Part shown: one piece after another, positions 48,301-59,957 of the stretch | Position numbering within the stretch: the stretch's first letter is position 1 | Layout: each line of letters begins with the position of its first letter | DNA from: Ottelia alismoides | Taxonomy: Eukaryota > Streptophyta > Magnoliopsida > Alismatales > Hydrocharitaceae | Direction: 5' to 3' | Length of the DNA: 64,000 bases | NCBI GenBank assembly: GCA_037367405.1 | Contig: JAZKJV010000086.1 | Location: 2,651,001-2,715,000 of the forward strand | Position numbers and translations under genes: made by a program | The notes under the pieces: generated by a model | What the model was told of the DNA's origin: nothing | Databases searched by the model: none | The model's input: the letters and a program-made list of their open reading frames with translations, nothing else

Positions 48301-50660
48301 CTTCCACTACGCTCCATTTATCTATAAGCAACCATTGGTTAAGACTAAGGATCTCTTATGTTAAATTCAAAAGAATTCAATGTAAGAGCATTTCAACATT
48401 TATACATGCTTCATTAAATTCATACAATATGAATATAATGAAGCTTCATGAATGACTAGAGTATAGATAGTAGAATGATGACACTCATCATCTACATCCG
48501 TCTAAACTCTTAAAACATAGGTTCAGGTAGGTACTCAAACAATTTGAATACATCATCTCTCATAGAGATACCATTCTACATGATGAATAGAACCATTCAT
48601 TCATGATTAGATGTCAAGAGCACATATGTATGCCAGAAAATCTTAACTGATTTTATAAGGATTATTTGACAATTGCGATCATCATCAACATGTCACTTCC
48701 ATAGTACTTTCGATGAGAGATCAAAACTATAGAGACATACAAAACCTAGGGTTGTAGTCATATTGCCAATATAATTGTCATTCTTCATCATTATGAGGAA
48801 ACTTGCACATTGCAACCACATACATTATGTGTCCAACTGCAAGTATAATACCTGGATCATGAGTCCAATCCATGATATTTTATTGGTTATTATTGAGTAT
48901 AACATTGAGTGGGTTTAACGAAGGATTATCTGAAATAAGAAATTTGCATAAATATATAAATATATGTTTTACTTTGATTTAGGAATTTTCATATCAAAGT
49001 TGTCTTGCCTTGTCAACACTGAAAGTTCGTTCCCTTAATTACTTTCAATGTAAGAGATATACTTACCATTATATCTCGGGCAAGATCTGGGATCTCCTTC
49101 CTTATCTTTGTTGCATCCCAATAATATGAGAACCTACAACTCGGATAAAAAGAAGCGGGAACACATTCCGCCTTGCAAGTCCAACTTGCATCTCCCAATT
49201 CGGTCTTTAACACCCGGGCCCACCAGCCCTAAGGAGATGTTGACTCGTCATTAATTGGACCAACCGTCAACATGAATACAACTCGCTATGCACAATCCAA
49301 TATCGCCCCAATAATATGAGGACCCGATATTGGGGTCACTACGCATACGTCCTTACTCTTTCGAGAAGCGAAGAGCCTGATCCACATGCACTTGCATACA
49401 TGAGCTGTCACTTTGGACAAGTGTCTCCTACATACAATCCCTGGCGACGGAACCCTCCGCCTTGACGGGAGACCATGGATGTCACTTATGTGATCCTCCA
49501 TATCATATTCAAATTCTAATTAATCACTATGAATCGTATTCATTATGATTAATTCTTCCAAGGGAAATAACATCTCTATTCATAATAGAATGTTTTAATT
49601 TTAATTGGATTCCAATTAATCTAATCATATTAAATTAATGATCTAGTTAACATCCAACAAACATTTTTTATTGTTACTTGAATTAGGGTATTATCTCAAA
49701 TACGTATTATTTTGAATTTTAATAATTAGCAATACATCATGATTTCTTAAGCATTATAATAATCCTACCCGCTGTCATGTCCAGTACCGACGAGAGTGGG
49801 ACGGACCACATACATTGCAACCCGCAACCCCAATGCTCTCCGACTAGACACCATATCCACCTCGGGAAAGGATAATGCAAAATAGATCACTTTGTACTTG
49901 AGATGATCATCGGTTCTTCAATCGAAATTATACCATATAATAATAATAAAAACAATTTTTATTAACATTATAATGAGATTTGCTAAACAAATCCCAAGTC
50001 CTATTCAAGCAACATGTTTGTTGAATGTTGATCATGTAGATCATGCAACCAATTAGTGATCTAGATCACATCTAATACATTATTGGTTAAGGGCAATGCC
50101 ATTTAAGGTAATAATTTTCATCAAATATTTCTCAAATATTTAAGCACAATTATTCCAGAAAATTAAACAATTTAATTTCACTAATTGATTAAATGACAAT
50201 CACTAGGTTCTTGATTAGGAAAGTATTTTCAGCAGTGACCCTCACTTACTAAAAATACCATATCTCAATCAATTTAAATCCAAATTAAGCAAAGTAAGTC
50301 CCTAAAGTTTGCTAATTCGATTTACAACAGAACCTAAGTAATTTGCACGCATTTAAAGGCGTTTCAAATCCGCAATTAACATTTTAATTGCGTCATGATC
50401 CACAGTCCCCGAAACAGTGGATACATGTTCACTAAAATGAACATAACTTGAGCATGCGGATTCCAAATCACGCAAACTCAGATCCTACGGTTTCCTTATT
50501 TAATGGGAACAAAATGTTATTATTATTTTCGTGCTTAAATAATTTAAACAGTGCAGAAAATAATATCAAAATAGAGATGCGAAAATGAAATGAAAGAAAA
50601 CTTTCGCAAGCCCTAATGAACAATGTCGTCCTCGGTTTATGGATCGTATCCAAAAACACC
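45345..50660 (-). pseudogene. Copia subfamily 2 internal E-F: decayed internal region
   Basis: This is the second copy of 37365-42677 in the same order: RNase H/RT remnant, then integrase start at 47643-47455 (INGLVRDETLECLKFQNLHT, CIQRKMSNTPF, DLIHIDVCG), gag region, leader. A minus-strand frame at 46943-46701 reads KDETLIPFSNVFEEGFHV and SMDRWMLA. It matches the linker before RT in copia element 1 (KDETLIPLRRSS, DMDRWMLA). A 60-base sample against the first copy gave 2 mismatches. The offset is about 7.98 kb. No functional gene remains. Confidence 0.85.
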
Positions 50661-50680
50661 GACCTAAGGCTCTGATACCA
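50661..50680 (-). promoter_or_regulatory. Primer binding site of copia internal E-F
   Basis: The minus strand reads TGGTATCAGAGCCTTAGGTC, a perfect start for initiator tRNA-Met pairing, two bases from LTR F. Confidence 0.9.
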
Positions 50681-50682
50681 CT

Positions 50683-51179
50683 TGAAGAATATAGTTAGAT
50701 ACTCAAGCGCATCACGGAAGCGTGATCGTCGTATCGGATACGACGAAGAATGACTAGTCATACTAGTTGTTCTTGGCAGCGAAAATTAAAAAAATTTTAT
50801 GCGACGAAACCACATGATCCAAGAACACTTCTCGGATCGTTTCATCTAAACCACAAACAAGTATTAGGGTTACCTCTTGAAGCGTGGTTGTGACCGAGTC
50901 TCTAAACAAAGAGACCTCTTGTCTCAAGTCCGATCCGACGAAGGAGACGCTTGCGAGCGCGCGGATGAACCGCGTGCTTCTCGCAATCCATGTTGATGAT
51001 CCAAGCGGGGAATCTCCTGATCTCGACGTACGAGATCCGACGTCTTCTTCACTAGCGAGGTGCACCGAATGAGACAGAGATCCACGAGCAAAGAGTCAGG
51101 AAACATAACGACGACGCTGCGGCGATGGAGAACCTCTCTAGGGCATCCATGGTGGACGACCATGAGAGGGTGAGAGAGC

Positions 51180-51217
<38 letters not shown>

Positions 51218-53343
51218 TGTTGTCTCAACTATTGTGTGTAAAGAAGAGCAATGGGGTGCCTCTCCTTTTATAGGGTTTTGGGATCCATGGATCTCAATCC
51301 ATGGGATATATAAAATCAATGGATGAGATTGATTTATATCCCATCCAATGGTCAAGATTGTTATTGGTAAAAACGAACAAATGATAATCTAATTTAAATC
51401 AAATAAATTTGACATCTCAAATATATTTTAATCCTAAATTAGATCAAGCAATTATGAAGTGATTTGCATGGAGATCTCCACATTAGGAGTGGTGGGGATG
51501 GCTACCAATTTCCTTGTAGAATTGGTGGCCGTCTACCATCTCTCCATGGTGGAGACAAATCCATGTAATCTCACAAGATTACATATCTCTATGAATTTCT
51601 CCCATAATTTCCAACAACTTTTGTTGTAAAATATTCTACAATAATAATTCATAATTATTTTGTGAATATTGCAATCTTGCCATTGGAAATTTGTGAATCA
51701 TATTCACAACCCAAAATAAAATGTAAATTACATTTTCAATTTAATGTCCGATGTGAATCCAATTCACATTAACATTTAATTAACAAATGTAAATTACAGA
51801 TAGGTCTCTCTTATATATTATAAATCACATTTATAATATGTATGACTAGTATGGATATTGCTATCCACATTATTCATATCCATGATAATTAAATCACAAT
51901 TAATCATCTTGGATCTCTATTCTCTTGTCTTCAAATAATATGAATCACATTCATATTACTTACATCTTTGATAATTAAATCACATTTAATTATCTCAGAT
52001 TACTCTCTTTATAATATGAATCAAATTCATATTACTCATGATAATTAAATCTCATTTAATTATCCATTTTCTCAATGCTTGGATACATATATCAACAATA
52101 GAATTATCCATGAACTCATTCAAGGATAATGCGCTTCCTCCGCAGATACTTGGAGATAAGGACAGGGTGATTGTATTGTTCCACGTATAGTAACTTGGAT
52201 ATTGAGATCATATCTCAAATCCATATGCGGGCCTCCCATAGATGCTTGATTAAATCAAGACCGCAAATCTAATCTTCTTATTGCATCTGAATCACATTCA
52301 AATCAATGTCCAACATTTGGACCAAGATTAGATCACTTCTCTACTGAGAGGAGTCACTAAAATCCAGACCCGTTTCATTACTCCCTAGGAATGGAAGCGT
52401 CATGGTTATACAATCGTTTATGATCACATCACCCTTAGGTATTCCCAATACCTGTACATCCTACATACTGGAAGACTCATAATAAACCCGAAGTAGTGGA
52501 TCAACTTTATACTGTCTACTTCATGGTTTTATCAGTAAGTTTCTCATTCGATCATTGGGAGTCGGTATCGATCATATACTTTCCAAAAGCATATATCATA
52601 CCTAGGTCATGATCATATACTTTCCAAAAGTATAAATCAAACCTACAAATTCAGTCAAGCTTCCAAAGCGAGACGACCGTGCACGAAATTTGATTCTTCC
52701 CAATATCTCATGAGTGAGCTCATGTCTTCTGGTTCAGTAACTGAACATGTATGATCCCTCTGAGAGATCGTATTACTTATATACCCTTACATGCACACCA
52801 GCGCGCCGGTGTATAGACCTTGGTTAGGTCATCAACCTATTGGTCTGCCAAATGTACATACTCAGACATATAGCAACAAATCTGTCTCCGGTTAGAGGAT
52901 ACGTGCCTATATCATGACAACATACGATATAGGACTTTGGTTATCTTGATCTCATTAAGTCAACTCTTTGTCCTAACTAATCTGACACCTCCGAATCTCT
53001 ATTCCTATGCAGAGGACCTGCATCATGAGGTCGGTCAGATATCAGCCTTTAGAGATAAAGATTTCCATCTCCTACTCAGGCTGGAGATCATCTATTAACA
53101 ATCATTTGACGGTGCTTGATGAGCCCTCAATCTAATCCTTTACATATTTATCCAAGCACCAGCCTCTATGATTCAATAGTTGAATCAACAACTGTATGAT
53201 TATTAAGATGGCCATGGTACATAACCCTAATTGTACTAAGGGACCTATTATGCAAATTATTCATTCTTCTTTTCAGATCAGGGAATGATATTTGCAATAA
53301 CATTTATTGCATAATGGCTCGCCTTGGGTTCGTATGTCCAACA
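50683..53343 (-). mobile_element. Copia subfamily 2, LTR F (5' LTR of internal E-F)
   Basis: A complete 2.66-kb LTR and the right edge of the inverted tandem array, ending ...TATGTCCAACA at 53343, then aagag (53344-53348). TATAAAAG at 51265-51272 (minus). The GA run at 51174-51214 is the longest of the set. It contains the same hairpins as LTRs D and E. Confidence 0.92.
50924..51163 (-). CDS. 79-codon LTR open frame (LTR F), function unknown
   Basis: Third copy of the frame at 34967-35206, ATG at 51163 (MVVHHGCPREVLHRRSVV). The open frame extends upstream through the Ser-Leu microsatellite, but the ATG fixes the same start as in the other LTRs. Confidence 0.35.
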   Translation of the reverse strand: MVVHHGCPREVLHRRSVVVMFPDSLLVDLCLIRCTSLVKKTSDLVRRDQEIPRLDHQHGLREARGSSARSQASPSSDRT

Positions 53344-53348
53344 AAGAG

Positions 53349-53922
53349 AGAGCTATTTATAATTTACATTTGTTAATTAAATATTAATGTGAATTGGATT
53401 TACATTTGACATTGAATTGAAAATGTAATTTATATTTATTTTGAGTTGTGAATATGATTCACAAATTTTTCAATGGTAAGATTGCAATGTCTACAAAATA
53501 ATTGTGAATTATTTTTGTAGAATAATTTGCAACAAAAGTTGTTGCATAATCTTGGAGATTACAATATAGAGATGAGAGCCACCTTCCACATATATGGAGT
53601 GGACGACCACCACTCCTATTAGGAATGTGTGGCTGTCCCCTCCTTCCAACATGGAAGGAGGCACTCTCTCTCCTATGATCTCCAAGAGATCTTGATTTAA
53701 TTTGGTGATTGAATTATATTGATTTATCAATATATATTTAATCTAAATTAAATTAATTGTTGTTGGTTTTTACCAACACAAATCTTGGCCATTAAAAGAA
53801 ACACAATCAATGAGAGCCACTGGATTTGTGTTGTCCCATGGATTGAGATCCATGGATCCCAAAAAGCTATAAAAGGAGAGGCACCCCTTTGCTCTTCTTT
53901 ACACAATAGTTGAGACAACAAA

Positions 53923-53970
<48 letters not shown>

Positions 53971-54459
53971 CCCCTCTCATGGTCGTCCACCATGGATGCC
54001 CTAGAGAGGTTTTCCATCGCCGCAGCATCGTCGTTATGCTGCTCGATGGTTTGCTCGTGGAACTCCGCCTACTTCGGCGTGCCTTGCTCGTGAAGAAGAC
54101 GTCAGATCTCGTGTGTCAAGATCAGGAGATCCGCCACTTGGATCATCAACATGGATTGCGAGAAATACGCGGTTCATCCCCGCGCTTGCAAGCGTCTCCT
54201 CCGTCGGATCGGACTTGAGACAGGAGGTCTCTTCGTTTAGAGACTAGATCGCAACCACGCTTCAAGAGGTAACCCTAATACTTGTTTGTGGTTTAGATGA
54301 AATGATCCGAAAAGTGTTCTTGGATCATGTGGTCTCATCGCATGAAAAATTTCTAATTACCGCTACATAGAACAACTAGTCCGACTAGTCGTTGTTCGTC
54401 GTATTCGATACGACGCTCACGCTTCTGTGATGCGCTTGAGGATCTAACCATATCCTTCA
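53349..54459 (+). mobile_element. Solo copia LTR (subfamily 2), segment 2
   Basis: It continues the LTR interrupted at 34725 and ends CATATCCTTCA at 54459, followed by cagtc (54460-54464). TATA box 53868-53875, CT tract 53924-53971. The total reassembled length is about 2.65 kb, the same as LTRs D-F. Confidence 0.9.
53979..54218 (+). CDS. 79-codon LTR open frame (solo LTR), function unknown
   Basis: ATG at 53979 is the first ATG after the TATA box (111 bases upstream) and the CT tract. It reads MVVHHGCPREVFHRRSIV to SPPSDRT. Same length as in LTRs D, E and F. Confidence 0.35.
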   Translation: MVVHHGCPREVFHRRSIVVMLLDGLLVELRLLRRALLVKKTSDLVCQDQEIRHLDHQHGLREIRGSSPRLQASPPSDRT

Positions 54460-54464
54460 CAGTC

Positions 54465-55421
54465 CCTGTCAGCATGTTTAATTTCAGTAATTTTATTTTC
54501 TGTAATTGCACTTTAGTCCATGTCTTTGCACGCTTATCTAGGTGTCCATTTGGAATTATTTTTAAATTCTAAAAATTGCATGATGTACCTTATCTTGTCC
54601 TCTATCTTATGTGATATGTCTTTTGTGACATTTTTGGAATTTAATATTATTAATTTGGTGAAAATTTCCATATTTTGCCCACTGTGTGCCTTTTAATTCA
54701 TATTAAATTCATTGTTGTTCCAAAATCACCATAAAATCACATTAGACTGAGGATAATTTATTCTACCTTGTGCCCGAAAAACATTGCATTTGCATGCATC
54801 ATGAGGCCTGAATAAATTAATTAGTTATTTCCTTAATTAATTTTTAATAGGTCTATTTCACATAGAATTTTAGGTTCATTAGTTTCCTGGATTCATCATA
54901 CTTAGATCTATATAGGATAATTTTTCTTCCTGGAAATAATGTGTTTTGGTATTTATTAACATTAATTTTGTAAAAATTACCTCGCATTCATATTTTATTT
55001 GCAATAAATTCATAAAGTGTCAGAAAAATCCAAAAAAATCGGTGTAGCTTAATTTCGTTGCATGTCATACTCTAACCAAGTTTCGTAATTTTTGGACTTC
55101 ATTTGATCACATTTCTGATTTAACTTGTAAAAACTGGCCTGAAATTGCATTTGTCTTTTCCTTTATTGCATAAAAAGTCCTGAAATGATCAAAAATACCC
55201 CTCTGAAAATATGACCTTCGAATTCACTTCAAATCCATCAAAGGAGAAAGTTGCCTCCCTGAGTTCGACCTTGGGCTTGGCCAAGTAAAATAAAACAACC
55301 GCTAGGAATTAATTGATCATTAATTAAAGTGGTTTTTTATCAGTCCATTTTTACCTGACTACAACGAACGACACCATATTTATTTTAATCATTAAATTTA
55401 TTGAATTAACAAGGGTAAACA
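54465..55421 (+). mobile_element. Athila LTR, segment 3 of 3
   Basis: AT-rich U5-like sequence lies between the solo copia LTR and the primer binding site. The stretch cctgagttcgaccttggg (55258-55275) resembles the conserved block upstream of the primer site in Athila and Tat elements. The likely LTR end is ...gggtaaaca at 55421. No gene seen. Confidence 0.72.
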
Positions 55422-55434
55422 TAAGCTTTTCAAA

Positions 55435-55452
55435 TGGCGCTGTTGCCGGGGA
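55435..55452 (+). promoter_or_regulatory. Primer binding site of Athila copy 2 (tRNA-Asp type)
   Basis: TGGCGCTGTTGCCGGGGA differs in one base from the common Athila primer site TGGCGCCGTTGCCGGGGA, complementary to the 3' end of tRNA-Asp. It lies 13 bases after the presumed LTR end. Confidence 0.88.
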
Positions 55453-56843
55453 GGCACGGCTTTGGTTGATTTCTCGAGAATTTAGAGTGTTGGATTTTGC
55501 ATCTCCGGGTAGTCTGATTCCCAGCCTTTCTGGTTAATATTTCTCTGTCATTTATTTTTGAGTATTGTGTGTTGTCCTTTATCTGACCTCAATTTGTTTT
55601 GGTACGAGAAACACGAGGAGTCGAAGTCTCTTTGAGGAGCTTGCATTTAAACATTTTTGAGTGATTGTGAGGACTTGTAATTGAGTTCAGGTTTCATTAT
55701 TTTTGCATTCTTTCCAGTGGTTCCTGTTTGGGTTCTCGCGTGTGTAAAAATAGTGGAAACGTATCCCTGTGTGCTGTGTGGATTGCTTTCTTAAATTAGT
55801 CTTACCCTAGCAGCTCTTAGAGCCACTTTAGGACTTCCTTGTACTCGTAATATTTTAGGACCACACATCACACATAAAAGATGCACTTAGACCACATATC
55901 TAGTCAAATATAACATGTGCTTCACTCGCTAATACAACTGCCTGTCTAGGAGCAGATTTTATCATCTGCATTTGCATATAGTGTAAAAAGCTTTCAATTC
56001 TATTCTGCATCCTGCATAAAAGTGTAGGGATCACTGTAAGTCTTCTCCATTCAACATACCATCATTGTTTTATCGTGCATCAACTTTTCTCGACTCCTTT
56101 CTCTTGGTTCTTCAAACATAGGTAAAAAGGAAATTGGGACTGGACAATAGGCATGATTTGTGGTTGGACTATCTCAGTGATAACCTTACTTAAAATTAGG
56201 ACTGCTTAACAAAATTGACCAAAAACAATCAATAAAATCGGAAATCTCGCTTGTGGGAGATTAACCCCGACCTTGTTTTCAGGCTGAGTGAGGGTACTTG
56301 AGTCTGTGTGAACACCTTAAGGCAGAGCCCAAATCCCTGCCTTCCATATCACGTATCGACTGATCCTAGCAAATATCACGGGTTGAATTTTTCAAGTTCA
56401 CTGACTAGTACCAAGTAACCTCCGCCTGTTCACAGGTAGTTAGGGGTGAACCAACGGTACTTCGCGATAAGTTGCTAGTAACCCCCCGGGGTGAAGTTCC
56501 AGCCTTGTCAGCCTCCGCCTGCTTGCAGGTAAATAGGGGCAGGTCTTTGAATCCATCAACTTGGGATAGGAGCGAAGAAAGGAATGGCGTTGGTATCTAA
56601 GGCAACAGGTTAAACCTGGGAGACGCATCCGACTTTTAGCTGACTCCCCTATAGGCCGCGTAACCTTTGCTATTTGTCTGATAAATTCACACTTAAAATC
56701 AACTAGATTAACATGGCTCAAGTTCGAGTCCTTCATCGTGTTGAGTGTAAAAATACAGAGTTTGGATTCAATTGCTTGCTTCAGTTAGGAGTAAAATCCT
56801 ATCTTCCTCTTAGAACTCCCGAATTTTCTTCTTGCCATCCAAT
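55453..56843 (+). other. Athila copy 2 leader
   Basis: 1.4 kb without a recognisable gene. It contains a direct repeat of about 28 bases, cctccgcctg-N4-caggta..., at 56419-56446 and 56512-56539; each copy can form a small CCTG/CAGG stem. Confidence 0.75.
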
Positions 56844-58895
56844 ATGACTGACTGGGGGGACATCTACTCCCAGTTTGCCAATCCTTCCTTATCCCCCCAC
56901 AAAGCTCATCTTCATCGACCCAAGCGCAACTTGAGTTACCAGAGCTCATGACCCTCTTGAGTTTTGGATCCCTCAACCTCAAGGTGGTTACTCTCAATGG
57001 TAGATTCTTACAATCTAGGAGAAAATGAGATGCATAGTTGATTGGTCCCAGTGATTCCCCTTGAAGCGTTCGAGCTGAAGTCCCACTTTCTGAGACTGCT
57101 ACCGAAGTTTAATGGAAATGCAAACGGGGAACCATATGCCTTCCTCAGTGACTTCGAGCTGGTCTGCAACAACCTTAGTCACCTTAGGGTTGGGAAATAT
57201 TATATCAGGATGAAGGCCACCCCGTTTGCTTTAGGAGATAAGGCAACTCATTGGTTGAAAAATCTCGGGGTGACATGTACAACCTGGATGCAGTTCAATT
57301 CTTGAAGAAATTCTACCCACTCAGTAGGACTAATCTAATGAGAACAAAGATCGCTAGTTTCTCCCAGGGATCCAATGAACCATTCCATGAAGCCTGGGAT
57401 AGGTTTAATGACCTAATTCAGAAATGCCCTTGCCATGGCATTTCAAAAGCGATCTTAATTCAGACCTTGTTCTGTGGCATGACCTTGGAGATGCAGGGGT
57501 TAGTAAGTGCCGCATGTGGAGGAAGCTATCTGAACAAAAATGGGAAGCTGTATGGAAAATCCTGGAGCAGATGGCGGAAACAGGCAGGTCACAGGCCACC
57601 AGGGCCTATCAGTTGTCTCCGTCAATCTTATCCAACGAGACACCTAGGAGGACCGTAGCAGATCTGAAAGAGGACCTCATTCTCAGCATGGGGATGATAG
57701 CAGACATATTAACCATGGTCGAGACGATTCACAAGAGGGCTGCTGACCTTGAGTCACTCTCGCGATTGCCGAAACAAGTGGAGGAACTTACTGAGAGGAT
57801 AGCCAAGATACGACTACCTGCCCCTTTTGCACCACCTATACATGTACAACGAGTTCATCTTGTATAGGAACATGCACCAGGGCCTCAGAGTAGCTGGGTA
57901 GAAGAGCAAACCTACACTCAGCAGGAGAAACACGCACCCCCACAAGTGGAGACAGGATACGAGGAGCCTTTGCAGGTGTTTGAGATCAACCGGTTGTAGT
58001 ACAGCCATGACCCCGTCGTCAGACATTCGGTGATGGGGAATGGTTAGCATCACCGACCTTCCCTAGCTAATCAAGAAACCAGCTCCTTCCCTCCACCGTG
58101 CTTCGTACAGTCCCAGCTCGGATAAGGGTACCAGCATCAGCAACACCAGCAGCAACGCACTTTCCACTCGGACCAACATGGCCATCCACCACCGTCCATC
58201 ATCATCAACAATATCGGAATGGCCAACAGGGCCAGTACATGAACTCATCTGCGAGTCAGCATCAATACAACCAACCCACTAGTGAATTGGAGTCCCTCAC
58301 CTTGGAGATCCAGGCCCTCACTGATAGGGTCCAACAAATTCAGAATGACTATCTGGATATGAGAACCGATCTGAATTGCGTCTCTCGTACCCAAGACCTG
58401 TAGATGGCTCCATAAACCCCAATTCCCGCTCAGGTTCAGGCCAACCCAAATAGCTTGAATCAAGGCCAGAACCGACCACAAGATCAGGTATACTATTCAG
58501 ATAATTCTTTATCTGAGCATGAGATCCTTTCATACGATAATGTCAATCATATGTCCCTCAGGAGTGGAAGGACCATGATCGTACCTGATCGAGCACGAGC
58601 ACAGGAGGAAGAAGCCGCCAAGTCTCTACCCGAGGAGAACTTGGAAGCAGAGGAGCAACATTACCACCACCACCAGCGACGGAAGAAGAGGACTTCTAAG
58701 TCCTCAAAGAAGCAGGAAAACCACACCGGCAGTGAGTCCAACGAGACCGATGAAGAGCCCACACCTCCATCTGAGGAGGATTTCCTAGTAGTCGTGGAGA
58801 ACGCATCACTAGTTTTGTATCAAAAATTTTCTTTTCGTCATTGTCAGAGTCCGAGTCAGTGGTAGATTCGGAGTCATGTACAAAACTCGGTTCCT
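56844..58895 (+). pseudogene. Athila copy 2 gag (broken)
   Basis: The frame likely starts at ATG 56844 (MTDWGDIYSQFANPS). Three in-frame stops precede FELKSHFLRLLPKFNGNANGE (57069 on), ATPFALGDKATHWLKNL and, after a shift near 57290, FLKKFYPLSRTNLMRTKI, EPFHEAWDRFNDLIQKCPCHG and LIQTLFCGMT. These are the capsid blocks of Athila Gag. A second shift near 57540 leads to QMAETGRSQATRAYQ and a coiled-coil-like end. The C-terminal half (58098-58865) is Gln/Ser-rich and includes NHMSLRSGRTM, the equivalent of the AITLRSGK block near the Gag-Pol border. I see no zinc knuckle. Confidence 0.85.
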
Positions 58896-59498
58896 AGTTT
58901 GAATGAAAATCTTTTAGTTTGGGAATCTGAGTTGGCATCAATAATCCCTTTCCCCCAATCTCTTAAGGGTAGAAAGAAGAACACCAAAAAATACAAAAAG
59001 ATGACCCTGAGATGGCAGAGTTTTGCAATAAAACATCAAGGTCACAATCCCTTTCAACAAGTATGTGGAGATGACACCTGCATTTTAGAAATACCTTAAG
59101 GTGAGATGCACACCTACTAGGGTCAGCAGGAAGACCAAAAGCCGTGTTGAGAAAAACGTTCTGTTGGTAGACACTGCTTGCACAATAAAGAATTCGTTTC
59201 TGAGGAAACAAAGAGACAAGGTGCATATTATGTGGTGAGTCAAGTCGATGACACTGCGTTTGCACGCACTCTCCTTGACAACGGATCCTCAATTAACTTA
59301 ATTTCTACAATCCTCTATGAGCGACTTAATCTCGGATCTCTTAGGAAATATAGAGCCCTCCTTCAGTTTGTAGATAAATCAACCAAGAGGTCCCAAGGAG
59401 AATTAAGGAATGTTTTCATCAAAGTCGAGGGTCAAGAGTACATGGTGGACTTTACCGTCCTTGACATGGAGACCCCTCGCAATTGGAGAGATTACTAG
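58896..59498 (+). pseudogene. Athila copy 2 protease region
   Basis: The part before the protease holds IIPFPQSLKGRKKNTKKYKK, a conserved Athila segment, then shifts frame. The protease lies at 59178-59498: ARTLLDNGSSINLISTILYERLNL, LQFVDKSTKRSQGELRNV and MVDFTVLDME. The catalytic position reads Asp-Asn-Gly, not the usual Asp-Ser/Thr-Gly. Athila proteases vary here, so the effect is uncertain. This protease would cut the Gag-Pol polyprotein inside the particle. Confidence 0.82.
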
Positions 59499-59957
59499 AT
59501 CATACTAGTAAGGCCCTTCCTTAGAACAACAGGGGACTTATTTGATTATAAGATTGGGAAAATCAAGTTCCAAACTCTAGGCAGAGACGAGGAACTTGAA
59601 ATGAAGCAGACTAGATGGCAGAGAGCGGATTCAGAATCTAGCATCGAGTACTCTTCGTCCGAGGCAGATTGCATTCATGTAGACACCATTCGGCCATGGA
59701 GACAGAACCCAGCCAACGCCGTCGAGTCCCTCTCCTCAGGAGAAGATCTTGTGCATGAATCAATTTGTGAGGTCCTTAGAAATGAGTACAACATAGAATA
59801 TGCGTCCCCCTACATCTTCGATGACTTAAAGGCCCAGCTAGGCCTATCCGTCCTTCCCACTTTAGGACAATCAGAAGATGAGGATGAGAAGTCGGACGTG
59901 GCTTTGGCCGATTGCTTGAAGACCTTTGACAATCCGACTCCATAGCCAAATGAATCA
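59499..59957 (+). pseudogene. Athila copy 2 protease-RT linker
   Basis: A 114-codon stretch, 59601-59945, is acidic (SSSEADCIHV, GQSEDEDEKSD). It occupies the place of the poorly conserved linker between protease and RT. No domain recognised. Confidence 0.6.

Noticed and set aside
55435..55452. tRNA gene fragment suggested by the tRNA-Asp match
   Set aside because: Only the 18 bases complementary to the tRNA 3' end are present, next to an LTR end, as expected for a primer binding site. The same holds for the Met-type sites.
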